Assembly (NCBI GenBank): GCA_050180235.1
Contig: JBFXEJ010000040.1
Coordinates: 1 to 46,327, forward strand
Length of the DNA stretch: 46,327 nucleotides
Source of the DNA: JAABRU01 sp050180235
GTDB taxonomy: Bacteria > Desulfobacterota > Desulfobacteria > Desulfobacterales > Desulfococcaceae
Reading direction: 5' to 3'
A model generated the notes under the pieces. It made no database searches, was not told the DNA's origin, and was given only the letters and a program-made list of their open reading frames with translations. Position 1 is the stretch's first letter, and each line of letters opens with the position of its first letter. The position numbers and the translations under genes are program-made. This document shows, one piece after another, positions 17,723 through 26,050 of the stretch.

Positions 17723-19033
17723 ATGTTACGTAATCTTTCATCTTTTTTTCTTCTGACTCTGCTGCTTTGCGCGTGCGGAGAGAAAATTGGCCCCGGAACC
17801 ACGGAACCGGTTTCTGCCGGAACCGTGAAAGCAGAAACCGCAGTTGCGGAGATTTCCAGCCAGTCCATTGTTTATGAGGCTTTGGGAACCATCACAGCCC
17901 AGAATTCCAGCACTCTTTCCGGCAAAATTATGGGTACTGTCAAAGCCGTGAATGTAAAGGAAGGGGATGCTGTCAAACAGGGGGATGTGCTTGTGGTGCT
18001 TGATGCGCGTCAGGTGGATGCGGGTTTGCAGCAGGCCGAGGCAGGTCTGTCTGAAGCCAAACGTGCGGAATCTGCTGCGGTTTCCGCACGGGATTCTGCC
18101 CGTGCCGGGGCAAAACTGGCTGAATCCACCTACAAACGCTATCAGAAACTGCTCAAAGAAAACTCTGCCTCCCGGCAGGAATTTGATGAGGTTGAGGCAC
18201 GTTACCGGCAGGCACAGGCTGCTTTGGCACAGGCCGAGGCAATGGTGGCCGCAGCCAAATCCCGCGTGCAGCAGGCAGACGCGGCCACTTCCTCCGCGGG
18301 TGTTTCCCAGAAAGATGCCTCGATCCTTGCGCCCTATGACGGAATCATTACAGCCAAAATGATTGACGCTGGCGCTCTGGCCGCACCCGGAACCCCTTTT
18401 CTGACCATTGAAAAAACAGGCGGATTTCAGGCAGATCTGCTTGTGCCGGAATACCATATTCAGGCAGTGCACACGGAGCAGGAAGTGGAGGTTTCCATTC
18501 CCTCTCTGGGGGATACTCTGCGGGGAACCGTGAAAACCATTGTGCCCTCTGCTGACCGCATGAGCCGCTCCTTTACGGTCAAAGTGATGCTGCCGGAAGA
18601 TGATCCGAAAAACAGCCTGATCCGCTCCGGCATGTTTGCACGGGTCAGCATTCCGGTGGGCGAAGGCGGCATTCTCCTGATTCCCCAGTCTGCATTGGTT
18701 TACCGGGGACAGCTTACCGGTTTTTTTCTGGTGGATGGGAAAAATATTGCCCGTTTCAGGCTTGTGCGTACCGGACGGCAGTTCGGGGATAAAATTGAAG
18801 TAATCTCCGGACTCAAAACCGGAACCCGTTATGTCACCAATCCCCCGGCAGAACTCAGAGACGGTCTAAAAGTGGGCAGTATTTCCGTTATGAAAGACAG
18901 TGTTTTGGCAACATCCGGAGAGTTTTCTCCAAAAGAACACACTCAGAAAACAACTCTCTGTGTTCTCTGTGAAAACCTCTGTGTCCTCTGTGGGAAACCC
19001 TGCCTTTACCCAAAAGCGGAGGCAATTTCATGA
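17723..19033 (+). CDS. RND efflux periplasmic adaptor (HlyD/AcrA family) lipoprotein
   Basis: This 436-residue membrane fusion protein links an inner-membrane RND pump to an outer-membrane channel. It has a lipoprotein signal MLRNLSSFFLLTLLLCAC with lipobox LLCAC, then a biotinyl-lipoyl half motif (VNVKEGDAVKQGDVLVVLD). A long alpha-hairpin rich in Ala and Glu covers about 95-195. The second lipoyl half follows (ILAPYDGIITAKMIDAGAL), then beta-barrel and membrane-proximal domains. AAGGAG lies before the ATG. The last 50 residues, after VGSISVMKDS, are unlike the family and are encoded by a CTCTGTG-type repeat. The stop overlaps the pump start by four bases (ATGA). Confidence 0.92.
   Translation: MLRNLSSFFLLTLLLCACGEKIGPGTTEPVSAGTVKAETAVAEISSQSIVYEALGTITAQNSSTLSGKIMGTVKAVNVKEGDAVKQGDVLVVLDARQVDAGLQQAEAGLSEAKRAESAAVSARDSARAGAKLAESTYKRYQKLLKENSASRQEFDEVEARYRQAQAALAQAEAMVAAAKSRVQQADAATSSAGVSQKDASILAPYDGIITAKMIDAGALAAPGTPFLTIEKTGGFQADLLVPEYHIQAVHTEQEVEVSIPSLGDTLRGTVKTIVPSADRMSRSFTVKVMLPEDDPKNSLIRSGMFARVSIPVGEGGILLIPQSALVYRGQLTGFFLVDGKNIARFRLVRTGRQFGDKIEVISGLKTGTRYVTNPPAELRDGLKVGSISVMKDSVLATSGEFSPKEHTQKTTLCVLCENLCVLCGKPCLYPKAEAIS
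18948..18998 (+). repeat. CTCTGTG repeat inside the adaptor 3' end
   Basis: Two imperfect units around CTCTGTGTTCTCTGTG and CTCTGTGTCCTCTGTG, a motif typical of dispersed intergenic repeats. Here it is translated as TLCVLCENLCVLCGKPC. The Cys pattern is therefore probably repeat-derived rather than a metal site. Confidence 0.6.
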
Positions 19034-22000
19034 GCAGCAAAGATCAAAACACTGCCTCAGGCCCGGCAGGAAAAATCGCGGCTTATTTCATCAATTCCAA
19101 ACTTACACCGCTGATCATCATAGCCTCGATTCTTCTGGGCATAGCCGCTGTCATTGCACTGCCCCGCGAGGAGGAACCCCAGATCATTGTTCCCATGATT
19201 GATGTGTTTGTGCAGATGCCGGGCGCAAGTGCCAAAGAGGTGGAGCAGCGTGTCACCAAGCCTATGGAAAAACTGCTTTGGGAAATTCCGGGGGTGGAAT
19301 ATGTTTACTCCACATCCATGCCCGGCATGTCTATGGCCATTGTCCGTTTTCTGGTGGGTCAGGACGAGGAACGCTCCATTGTGCGGCTGCAGACCAAACT
19401 CACATCCAATTTTGACCGCATTCCCCATTCGGTCAGCCCGCCCCTGATCAAACCCCGTTATATTGATGATGTGCCTATTCTTGCTTTGACCTTTCACAGT
19501 GAGGACGCTGATTATTATATCCTGCGCAGGCTGGCTGCGGAAGTGGAAGACCTGCTCAAACGGGAACCCAATGTTTCCATCACTTCCATTATCGGCGGGC
19601 AGCAGCGCCAGGTGACTGTGCATCTGGACCCGGTGCGGCTGGCAGCCTACAGTCTGGACGCGCAGCAGGTTTCAGGAATGATTATGTCTGCAAATCAGGC
19701 TTCGGACGCGGGAAATTTTCCTTCGCGTGAAGGCCGGATCATTGTGCATACCGGAGGTTTTTTCAAAGATGCCGAGGATGTGGGACGGGTGATTGTCAAT
19801 GTGCATGAGGGCAGACCCGTGTATCTGCGGGATGTTGCGGAAATTGCAGACGGCCCCGGAGAACCGGATCAGTATGTGTTTTTCGGAACAGGCCCGGCCG
19901 CGGGCGACATTGGCATTGCTCCGGAAAACCGTCCGTCCGGTGTGGAACCGGCTGTCACCATTACAGTTGCCAAGCGCAAGGGAACCAACGCGATTTCTGT
20001 GGCAGAAAATGTGCTCTCCCGCATTGAAGATGCCCGCGGGCAACTGATTCCGGACAATATTCATCTGACCGTAACCCGCCATTACGGAGAGACAGCCAAA
20101 GAAAAATCTGATGAACTGCTCTGGCATATGCTAATAGCTGTGATTTCTGTCACCATACTTATCTGGTTCACTTTGGGACACAGGGAATCCGGCGTGGTGG
20201 CCTTTGCCATTCCTGTGACTTTGGCTTTGACGCTGACCACTTTTTATCTTTACGGTTACACTTTAAACCGCATCACGCTTTTTGCCCTGATTTTTTCCAT
20301 TGGTATTCTTGTGGATGACGCGATTGTGGTGGTGGAAAATGTGGTGCGTCATAACCGGCTCCCGGAAAATGAAAACCGGTCCCGTTTTCAGGTCGCGATT
20401 GAGGCGGTCGATGAGGTGGGCAATCCCACGATTCTGGCAACCATGACCGTGATAGCCGCGATTCTGCCTATGGCTTTTGTGGGCGGACTCATGGGGCCGT
20501 ATATGCGCCCCATTCCCATAGGTGCATCCGCAGCTATGGTTTTTTCCCTGATTGTGGCTTTTCTTGTCACGCCCTGGGCATCGGTGCGGCTGATAAAGCA
20601 TGAGGAAGGTCAGGCCGGACATGATCCGCACAAAGAGGACAAAGCAACCCTTGTCTACCGCAAAGTCATGGATTCCCTGCTGCACAAACCCTTCTGGCGG
20701 TGGACTTTTCTCATTGCCGTGACAGCAATGCTGCTTCTGGCCTGCGCAATGGTGGCAGTGGGACTGGTGCAGGTTAAAATGCTGCCCTTTGACAACAAAA
20801 GCGAATTTCAGGTTATTCTTGACATGCCGGAAACCGCGACGTTGGAAGAAACAACATCAGCGGCTCTGGAAATGGGGGAATATCTGAAAACCGTCAATGA
20901 GGTCACGGATTACCAGATTTATTCCGGCACGGCAGGCCCTTTCAATTTCAACGGACTGGTGCGCCATTACTATCTGCGCAAAGGCCCGCATATGGCTGAT
21001 ATTCAGGTCAATCTGGTATCCAAGTCCCGGAGAAAAGAGCAGAGCCATGACATTGCCAAACGTGTGCGCCCGCCCCTCAAAGCCATTGCGGATCGGTATC
21101 AGGCACGGGTGAAAATTGCGGAAGTTCCGCCGGGGCCGCCTGTGCTTTCCACTCTGGTGGCCGAAGTTTACGGCCCGGATTATGAACGCCAGCGGGAAAT
21201 TGCCCTGCAGATAATGGATATTTTTGAAAATACCGAAGGCGTGGTGGACACAGACTGGTATATGGAAGAGGATCATATCCGGTACCAGTTGGATGTGGAT
21301 CAGGAAAAAGCCGCATTGCACGGCATCAGTGTGGCACAAATCACTCAGACCCTGCAAACGGTTTTGCAGGGAAAGGAAAGCGGTCTGCTGCACCAGCCTT
21401 TGGAAAAAGAGGATGTGCCCATACGTATCCATCCGCCCCTGGCAGACCGTGCAGGCATTGAACTGCTGCAGGCCGTGAAAATCCCCACACAGTCCGGCCC
21501 TATGGCCCTGTCCCATTTCCTGATTGTACGGAAAACCGAAGCTGACAAAAGCATTTATCACAAAAATCTTATGCCTGTGGTTTATGTCACCGGAGACGTG
21601 GCCGGAGCCAGGGAAAGCCCGGTGTACGCTATTCTGGAAATGCAGAAAAAGATCAAGGCGCTGCAACTGCCTGAAGGATATGAAATTGAACAGCACACAG
21701 CCGCTCTGCCGGAAAGTGACCGCCGCATTTCCATGAAATGGGACGGGGAATGGCATATCACCTACGAAGTCTTCCGGGATTTGGGAATCGCATTCGGCGT
21801 GGTGCTGGTGCTGATTTTCGTGCTGGTGGTGGGCTGGTTCCAGTCCTTTTCCACTCCCTTTGTCATCATGGTGGCGATTCCCTTTTCCCTGATTGGCATT
21901 CTTCCCGCACACTGGGCCATGAACGCATTTTTTTCAGCCACTTCCATGATCGGATTCATAGCAGGAGCCGGAATCGTTGTACGCAATTCCATTATTCTGG

Positions 22001-22275
22001 TGGATTTCATTGAACTGCGCATTGCACAGGGAATGCCATTGGACAAAGCCGTGATTGACGCGGGAGCGGTTCGCTTCCGTCCCATGATGCTCACAGCAGC
22101 AGCAGTGGTTGTGGGTGCGTCTGTAATTTTGTTTGATCCTATTTTTCAGGGACTTGCCATCGCTCTCATGGCTGGGGAAGTGGCCTCTCTGTTCTTCTCC
22201 CGCATGACCGTGCCGATCCTGTATTTTCTGGATAAAAGATGGGAAAGCGAACATCTGCATCACGGAGAAAAGTAG
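19030..22275 (+). CDS. RND efflux transporter, inner-membrane permease subunit
   Basis: This 1081-residue protein is full length for the AcrB/HAE family. The first transmembrane helix (LTPLIIIASILLGIAAVIALP) is followed by the REEEPQI segment and the porter domain (GASAKEVEQRVTKPMEK). Helices 2-6 contain the DDAIVVVENVVRH proton-relay region. A second porter domain and helices 8-12 follow, including GFIAGAGIVVRNSIILVDF. The REEEPQI element and overall layout are like the IbeB/CzcA-adjacent AcrB/D/F type that exports organic compounds, but the substrate is unknown. No outer-membrane channel gene is adjacent. The 3' end is duplicated just downstream (22310-22352). Confidence 0.94.
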   Translation: MSSKDQNTASGPAGKIAAYFINSKLTPLIIIASILLGIAAVIALPREEEPQIIVPMIDVFVQMPGASAKEVEQRVTKPMEKLLWEIPGVEYVYSTSMPGMSMAIVRFLVGQDEERSIVRLQTKLTSNFDRIPHSVSPPLIKPRYIDDVPILALTFHSEDADYYILRRLAAEVEDLLKREPNVSITSIIGGQQRQVTVHLDPVRLAAYSLDAQQVSGMIMSANQASDAGNFPSREGRIIVHTGGFFKDAEDVGRVIVNVHEGRPVYLRDVAEIADGPGEPDQYVFFGTGPAAGDIGIAPENRPSGVEPAVTITVAKRKGTNAISVAENVLSRIEDARGQLIPDNIHLTVTRHYGETAKEKSDELLWHMLIAVISVTILIWFTLGHRESGVVAFAIPVTLALTLTTFYLYGYTLNRITLFALIFSIGILVDDAIVVVENVVRHNRLPENENRSRFQVAIEAVDEVGNPTILATMTVIAAILPMAFVGGLMGPYMRPIPIGASAAMVFSLIVAFLVTPWASVRLIKHEEGQAGHDPHKEDKATLVYRKVMDSLLHKPFWRWTFLIAVTAMLLLACAMVAVGLVQVKMLPFDNKSEFQVILDMPETATLEETTSAALEMGEYLKTVNEVTDYQIYSGTAGPFNFNGLVRHYYLRKGPHMADIQVNLVSKSRRKEQSHDIAKRVRPPLKAIADRYQARVKIAEVPPGPPVLSTLVAEVYGPDYERQREIALQIMDIFENTEGVVDTDWYMEEDHIRYQLDVDQEKAALHGISVAQITQTLQTVLQGKESGLLHQPLEKEDVPIRIHPPLADRAGIELLQAVKIPTQSGPMALSHFLIVRKTEADKSIYHKNLMPVVYVTGDVAGARESPVYAILEMQKKIKALQLPEGYEIEQHTAALPESDRRISMKWDGEWHITYEVFRDLGIAFGVVLVLIFVLVVGWFQSFSTPFVIMVAIPFSLIGILPAHWAMNAFFSATSMIGFIAGAGIVVRNSIILVDFIELRIAQGMPLDKAVIDAGAVRFRPMMLTAAAVVVGASVILFDPIFQGLAIALMAGEVASLFFSRMTVPILYFLDKRWESEHLHHGEK

Positions 22276-22353
22276 GGTGGGCAAAAGCGGAGCGTTGCCC
22301 GCCATTTCAATAAAAGATGGGAAAGTGAACATCTGCATCATGCGGAAAGTATG
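22231..22353 (+). repeat. duplicated pump 3' end flanking a GGGTGGGC repeat
   Basis: About 43 bases (ATAAAAGATGGGAAAGCGAA...) at the end of the pump gene recur at 22310-22352 with a few changes. Between them lies GTAGGGTGGGCAAAAGCGGA...CCCGCCATTTCA, the unit also found twice at 23239-23389. The distal copy reads on in frame to an alternative end, so the repeat seems to have been inserted into the original 3' end. Confidence 0.65.
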
Positions 22354-22450
22354 ACAATTCCTTCCTGAAATCAGGGCGGTCAGGTTCTCATTCCCCTCTT
22401 GAGAGGCAAGGGCTGTGTTTCAGAATGAAATTTTGCAGTTGAGAAAATCA

Positions 22451-22561
22451 GGTGTCGGGTTACGGCCTTTGGCCTAACCCGACCTAGAGATACTACAGAT
22501 GCAACTGCTTTGAATTTTAGATAATTACATTAGGTCGGATTAGCGTCAGCGTAATCCGGCA
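22451..22561. repeat. GTCGGATTA/GTCGGGTTA palindromic repeats, family F
   Basis: Two short palindromes (GTCGGGTTACGGCCTTTGGC... and TAGGTCGGATTAGCGTCAGC...) of a REP-like family. Other copies are at 25126-25197 and 44584-44616. They lie between the pump and the toxin-antitoxin pair; 22276-22587 has no gene. Confidence 0.65.
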
Positions 22562-22587
22562 CAGTGATTAATAATTAAGGAGAAGAT

Positions 22588-22812
22588 ATGCAGGCCATCA
22601 AAATAAAAAAACATTTAACCTCAGATACTGTCTGTTTCCCTGAACTCAGAGATATGATTGGAAAATATGTGGAGTTTATCATTCTGGTTGAGTCTTATGA
22701 GGAAAAAAGAATGCCGGAAAGAACGCCGGGAACAGCCAAAGGTTTTATACAGATTTCAGATGATTTTGAAGCTCCCCTGCCGGAGGCCATCACAGAGGAA
22801 TTTTACAAATGA
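22588..22812 (+). CDS. VapB-type antitoxin (DUF2281-like)
   Basis: This 74-residue small protein has the GTAKGFIQISDDFEAPLPE motif typical of antitoxins paired with PIN toxins (DUF2281 group), ending TEEFYK. Such proteins bind and block the toxin through the C-terminal half and usually repress their own operon. A clear AAGGAG is seven bases before ATG. The stop overlaps the toxin start as ATGA, indicating translational coupling. Confidence 0.8.
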   Translation: MQAIKIKKHLTSDTVCFPELRDMIGKYVEFIILVESYEEKRMPERTPGTAKGFIQISDDFEAPLPEAITEEFYK

Positions 22813-23192
22813 AATTTCTTTTGGATACGCATATTTTTATCTGGTGGATTCTGGATAACCCCAAACTGAGCGGAGAAGTGATAACTGCTGTCAAAAATCC
22901 CCATAATTTTCTTTATCTCAGCATTGCCAGTATATGGGAAATCGTTATTAAATCATCCATCTGCAAGATTGTTCTGCCGGAATCGCCTGAAATTTTTATC
23001 CGCAAACAGATGTGGCTGAATTCTGTCAGTCTGCTGCATATAAAAATTGATCATGCCTTTGAAGTACTGCGGTTACCCATGATTCACAAGGATCCGTTTG
23101 ATCGTATGCTGATTGCCCAGGCCAATTGTGAAGATTTGACGCTGATTACGGATGACCTGTTTATCAGGCAATATGAGGTAAAGATTTTCTGA
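22809..23192 (+). CDS. VapC-family PIN-domain toxin
   Basis: This 127-residue PIN-domain ribonuclease toxin keeps the acidic catalytic set: Asp6 (MKFLLDTH), Glu44 (ASIWEIVIK), Asp98 (DPFDRMLIAQA) and Asp115/116 (LITDD). The length is typical. VapC proteins usually cleave tRNA or rRNA; the target is unknown here. It overlaps the antitoxin gene by four bases. GC content is similar to neighbours, so recent transfer is not evident. Confidence 0.88.
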   Translation: MKFLLDTHIFIWWILDNPKLSGEVITAVKNPHNFLYLSIASIWEIVIKSSICKIVLPESPEIFIRKQMWLNSVSLLHIKIDHAFEVLRLPMIHKDPFDRMLIAQANCEDLTLITDDLFIRQYEVKIF

Positions 23193-23238
23193 TGCGTTTG
23201 CCCGGCTCGTTTCTGCGGAAATCTGCGGTTCAGCAGCA

Positions 23239-23395
23239 GATGGGCAAAAGCGGAGCGTTACCCGCCATTTCAAAGGTGGGCACAAAAAAACGTGCCCACC
23301 CTACTACTGCTGAGAAAAGTAGGGTGGGCAAAAGCGGAGCGCTGCCCGCCATTTCAAAGGTGGGCACAAAAAAACGTGCCCACACTACTGGATCA
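23239..23395. repeat. two tandem copies of a GGGTGGGC palindromic unit
   Basis: Each unit has GGGCAAAAGCGGAGCG, CCCGCCATTTCAAAGGTGGG and CACAAAAAAACGTGCCCAC; copies are at about 23239-23303 and 23320-23389. A frame open through them would add 82 repetitive residues to the next protein but is not a real start. A ribosome binding site and ATG lie after the units. Confidence 0.7.
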
Positions 23396-23437
23396 AACCA
23401 ATGGCAAACCGGTATTATAACAGAAAAGGAGAAACAC

Positions 23438-24676
23438 ATGCACAGAAAAAAGAAAAGATTCATGTATTGGCTGGCGGTTCTGATTTTCGGGATAGCCATT
23501 TTGGCAGGGACGAATGTTTTCGGAGAGGCCGGAAATGTTGACGGGATTGGAGATATCGATCTGAAGGATGTGATCGTATCGCTTCAGGTCAGTGCCGGAA
23601 AACCTGTAAGCGGAGTGGTTCTGACTGCCGACGTGAACGGCGACAATAAAATCGGTCTGCCCGAGGCTGTTTACGGGCTTCAGGCAGTGGCCGGAATAAT
23701 TTGCACTTACAAAATTTCACCGGAAAACAAAATTTTCACAGTATCCTCCGGAGAAGGCAGCGTAAGTGTAACGGCTCCGGTCGGATGCGAATGGACGGCA
23801 GTAACCAATGCTCCTTCCTGGCTCACCGTAGTGCCATCCGGCAGCAGCGGCAGTGGAAACGGCACGGTTTACTATTCGATTACCGCAAACACAGGCTCAT
23901 CATACAGAAGCGGAGAGCTGAACATTGCCGGAAAAATTTTCACGGTTGTACAGGCCGGAGCATTTTTTCCGGATGTATACTTTGAAGCGGCAATAAGAAG
24001 GGCACTAAACAAACTTTCCGGGGATATCCTGAAGGAAGATTTGGAAAGCCTGACTCAATTGGATGCAACTTATATGAATATTGAACGTATTGAAGGAATT
24101 CAGTATTGCACCAATCTGAAGTATCTTCATCTTTTTGGCAATCAGATAACTGATATTAAGCCGTTGGTTGATAGCAGCGGAATTGGCAGCGGGGATATTG
24201 TTAGTCTCCATACTGCTTGTATATGGTCTCCATGCGTTCCAACAGGCAATCCCTTAAGCATAACTTCATGCAATGTTTATGTGCCCCAGTTGCTGAACAG
24301 AGGTGTAGATCTGGATTACTACTGTGAATCCAATCCGGTGGTGCCTTTTCCTGACAGCAATCTTGAGGCCGTCATAAAAGAGACGCTCAACATAACTTGG
24401 GATGTTCATTATTTGGATTTGCAGGGGTTGACTTCTTTGAATGGTTCAGTCAGGGAGATAACAAATCTTGAAGGATTACAGTATTGCACAAATCTGACAG
24501 TTCTTGATCTTTCTGCCAATCAGATCAGCGATATTAAGCCTCTGGTTGACAACAGCGGAATTGGCAGTGGGGATGTTGTTTCTCTTGATAGCAATCCGCT
24601 AAACACAACTTCATGCACAAGTTATGTGCCGCAGTTGCTGAACAGGGGCGTAAATCTGACTCATAACTGCCCGTAA
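23438..24676 (+). CDS. secreted dockerin-like / BACON / leucine-rich-repeat protein
   Basis: This 412-residue protein starts with a signal peptide (FMYWLAVLIFGIAILAG...NVFG). Residues about 35-85 have two dockerin-like calcium loops (DIDLKDVIVSLQV and DVNGDNKIGLPEAVYGLQ). A BACON-like beta domain follows (CEWTAVTNAPSWLTV...GSGNGTVYYSI...). Two homologous leucine-rich blocks follow (FPDVYFEAAIRRAL...NQITDIKPLV and FPDSNLEAVIKETL...NQISDIKPLV), each ending in YVPQLLNRGV. The architecture suggests an exported binding protein, perhaps cohesin-linked, but no cohesin is visible. AAGGAG precedes the ATG. The second block was probably produced by internal duplication. Confidence 0.82.
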   Translation: MHRKKKRFMYWLAVLIFGIAILAGTNVFGEAGNVDGIGDIDLKDVIVSLQVSAGKPVSGVVLTADVNGDNKIGLPEAVYGLQAVAGIICTYKISPENKIFTVSSGEGSVSVTAPVGCEWTAVTNAPSWLTVVPSGSSGSGNGTVYYSITANTGSSYRSGELNIAGKIFTVVQAGAFFPDVYFEAAIRRALNKLSGDILKEDLESLTQLDATYMNIERIEGIQYCTNLKYLHLFGNQITDIKPLVDSSGIGSGDIVSLHTACIWSPCVPTGNPLSITSCNVYVPQLLNRGVDLDYYCESNPVVPFPDSNLEAVIKETLNITWDVHYLDLQGLTSLNGSVREITNLEGLQYCTNLTVLDLSANQISDIKPLVDNSGIGSGDVVSLDSNPLNTTSCTSYVPQLLNRGVNLTHNCP

Positions 24677-24695
24677 TAAATCAGCCACACCCGGC

Positions 24696-24746
24696 CTGCA
24701 CAGGCCGCGCATGAAGAATCTTCATCTGCAAAGCCTGTGCAGTTTT
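24696..24746 (+). terminator. probable terminator of the leucine-rich-repeat protein
   Basis: A 10-bp stem CTGCACAGGC / GCCTGTGCAG encloses a smaller ATGAAGAATCTTCAT hairpin and is followed by TTTT. It lies 20 bases past the stop codon. Confidence 0.7.
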
Positions 24747-24819
24747 CACTGTTCCCCAACTGTTTAAGCTATTTTTTTTCAAAGATTTATCAGATTATTA
24801 CTGCAAAGGAGATATATTA

Positions 24820-25290
24820 TTCAGCGGGTGTAGCGTGAGCGTAACCCGCCAATCTGTCTGAACCGGGATTCACATGATTAAAGGATTTACAGGATTTTTG
24901 CCTGAACTGTGATTTGTCTTATTACTCTGATTATAAGGATAATGCAGTGCAGAAATCAGCGAAATCAGATAAATCAGATGAATCAGCGGTTCAGACAATG
25001 GCGGTGCCTGTCTGAACCGGGATTCACAGGATTAAGGGATTGACAGGATTAAATCATCATGAAAATCCTTTCATCATGTGAATCATGGTTCAGAACAGAA
25101 GGCCGGGCAGAGCAGCAGCCTGTAGGTCGGATTAGCGAAGCGTAATCCGACAGAAATCCGGTGTGTCGGATTATGGCCTTCGGCCTAATCCGACCTGCTG
25201 CTTTTATCCTTTGCTGTTATTGTCTGAACATGATTATACAGGATTTGCAGGATGAACAGGATTGCTGACTGTCTGAACCGGGATTTTCAT
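24820..25290. repeat. gene-free region with dispersed repeats
   Basis: Several copies of a TGTCTGAACCGGGATTCACA...GGATT motif (24859, 25009, 25270) and GTCGGATTA palindromes (25126-25197). No coding potential is seen. Confidence 0.6.
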
Positions 25291-25295
25291 GATTA

Positions 25296-25398
25296 AGGTG
25301 ATTTCTGAAAATGAATGTCCCTGTTCAGTAACCTGAAAGATTTGACAACTTTTGGAAAGTTGTCAAATCTGCGGTATGTTCTTTCCCGGAAACCGGCC
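25296..25398. repeat. MITE-like element, family A (copy 4)
   Basis: About 103 bp beginning AGGTGATTTCTGAAAATGAA, with a GATTTGACAACTTT / AAAGTTGTCAAATC inner hairpin. The inner part is shared with the degenerate copy at 36902. A separate short motif (TTATGAAACACACCCC...CTCTCAGGAGGGGA) follows at about 25457-25493 and recurs at 45913-45947. Confidence 0.7.
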
Positions 25399-25522
25399 AA
25401 GGGATTAACCGGATGATAAAATATCCTGTAATACCGATTCTCCATTGAAACATTATACTTATGAAACACACCCCGCCACTCTCAGGAGGGGATTTTCTGA
25501 AAAAATCAATAAAGAACCGGTT

Positions 25523-26050
25523 TTACAATCCTTTTTTTTCAAAAAAAACAAAAAGACCTGCACCTGCCAGCAGAACTGCCGGTATTATGATCCAGTGACT
25601 TATTCCTGTGATGCCGGGCAGGGTGATTTTTCCGAAATCGCCCCATGTAAGCACGGTTTTTTTCATCAGAGGATAGACTTCCGCATAAACGGCTGCGCCT
25701 GCAAGCATTCCCCCAAGTCCCCACAGCCCATCCCACCGGCCCTCACCAATGGCTCCCAGTGATGTTCCGGGACAGTATCCCAGAAGTCCCCATCCAAGTC
25801 CGAAAATAAGTCCGCCTATGATATTGCCGCCCATAACCGCTGATTTTACAGACAGTTTGACAAGTCCCATATCCAGCAGTGCATATATCCCGACCATAGC
25901 CACAAAAATAGCGGTCAGCATGAATTTCATGATGGTCATATCCGTCAGGCGAAGGGCGCCGATCTGGCTGTCATAACGCAGAACTCTGCCCCTTTGCAGA
26001 AAAAAACCGAACAGAATGCCGGTGACTATTCCGTATATAAGCTGATTCAT
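25523..26050 (-). CDS. YeeE/YedE family (Sulf_transp) membrane protein, second subunit
   Basis: This 175-residue integral membrane protein contains the conserved Cys motif GLLGYCPGTSLGAIGEGRWDGL of the YeeE/YedE family. Members import thiosulfate (TsuA) or are linked to sulfur and selenium metabolism. About five hydrophobic helices are visible, starting at LIYGIVTGILFGFFLQRG. ATG 26050 overlaps the stop of the upstream partner as ATGA. This overlap supports co-translation and supports read-through of the in-frame TGA in that partner. A longer frame upstream to 26359 in this phase is only the antiphase of the partner gene. Confidence 0.9.
   Translation of the reverse strand: MNQLIYGIVTGILFGFFLQRGRVLRYDSQIGALRLTDMTIMKFMLTAIFVAMVGIYALLDMGLVKLSVKSAVMGGNIIGGLIFGLGWGLLGYCPGTSLGAIGEGRWDGLWGLGGMLAGAAVYAEVYPLMKKTVLTWGDFGKITLPGITGISHWIIIPAVLLAGAGLFVFFEKKGL

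Noticed and set aside
23192..23437. N-terminal extension of the leucine-rich-repeat protein
   Set aside because: The extra 82 residues translate tandem intergenic repeats; a signal peptide and ribosome site mark ATG 23438 as the start.
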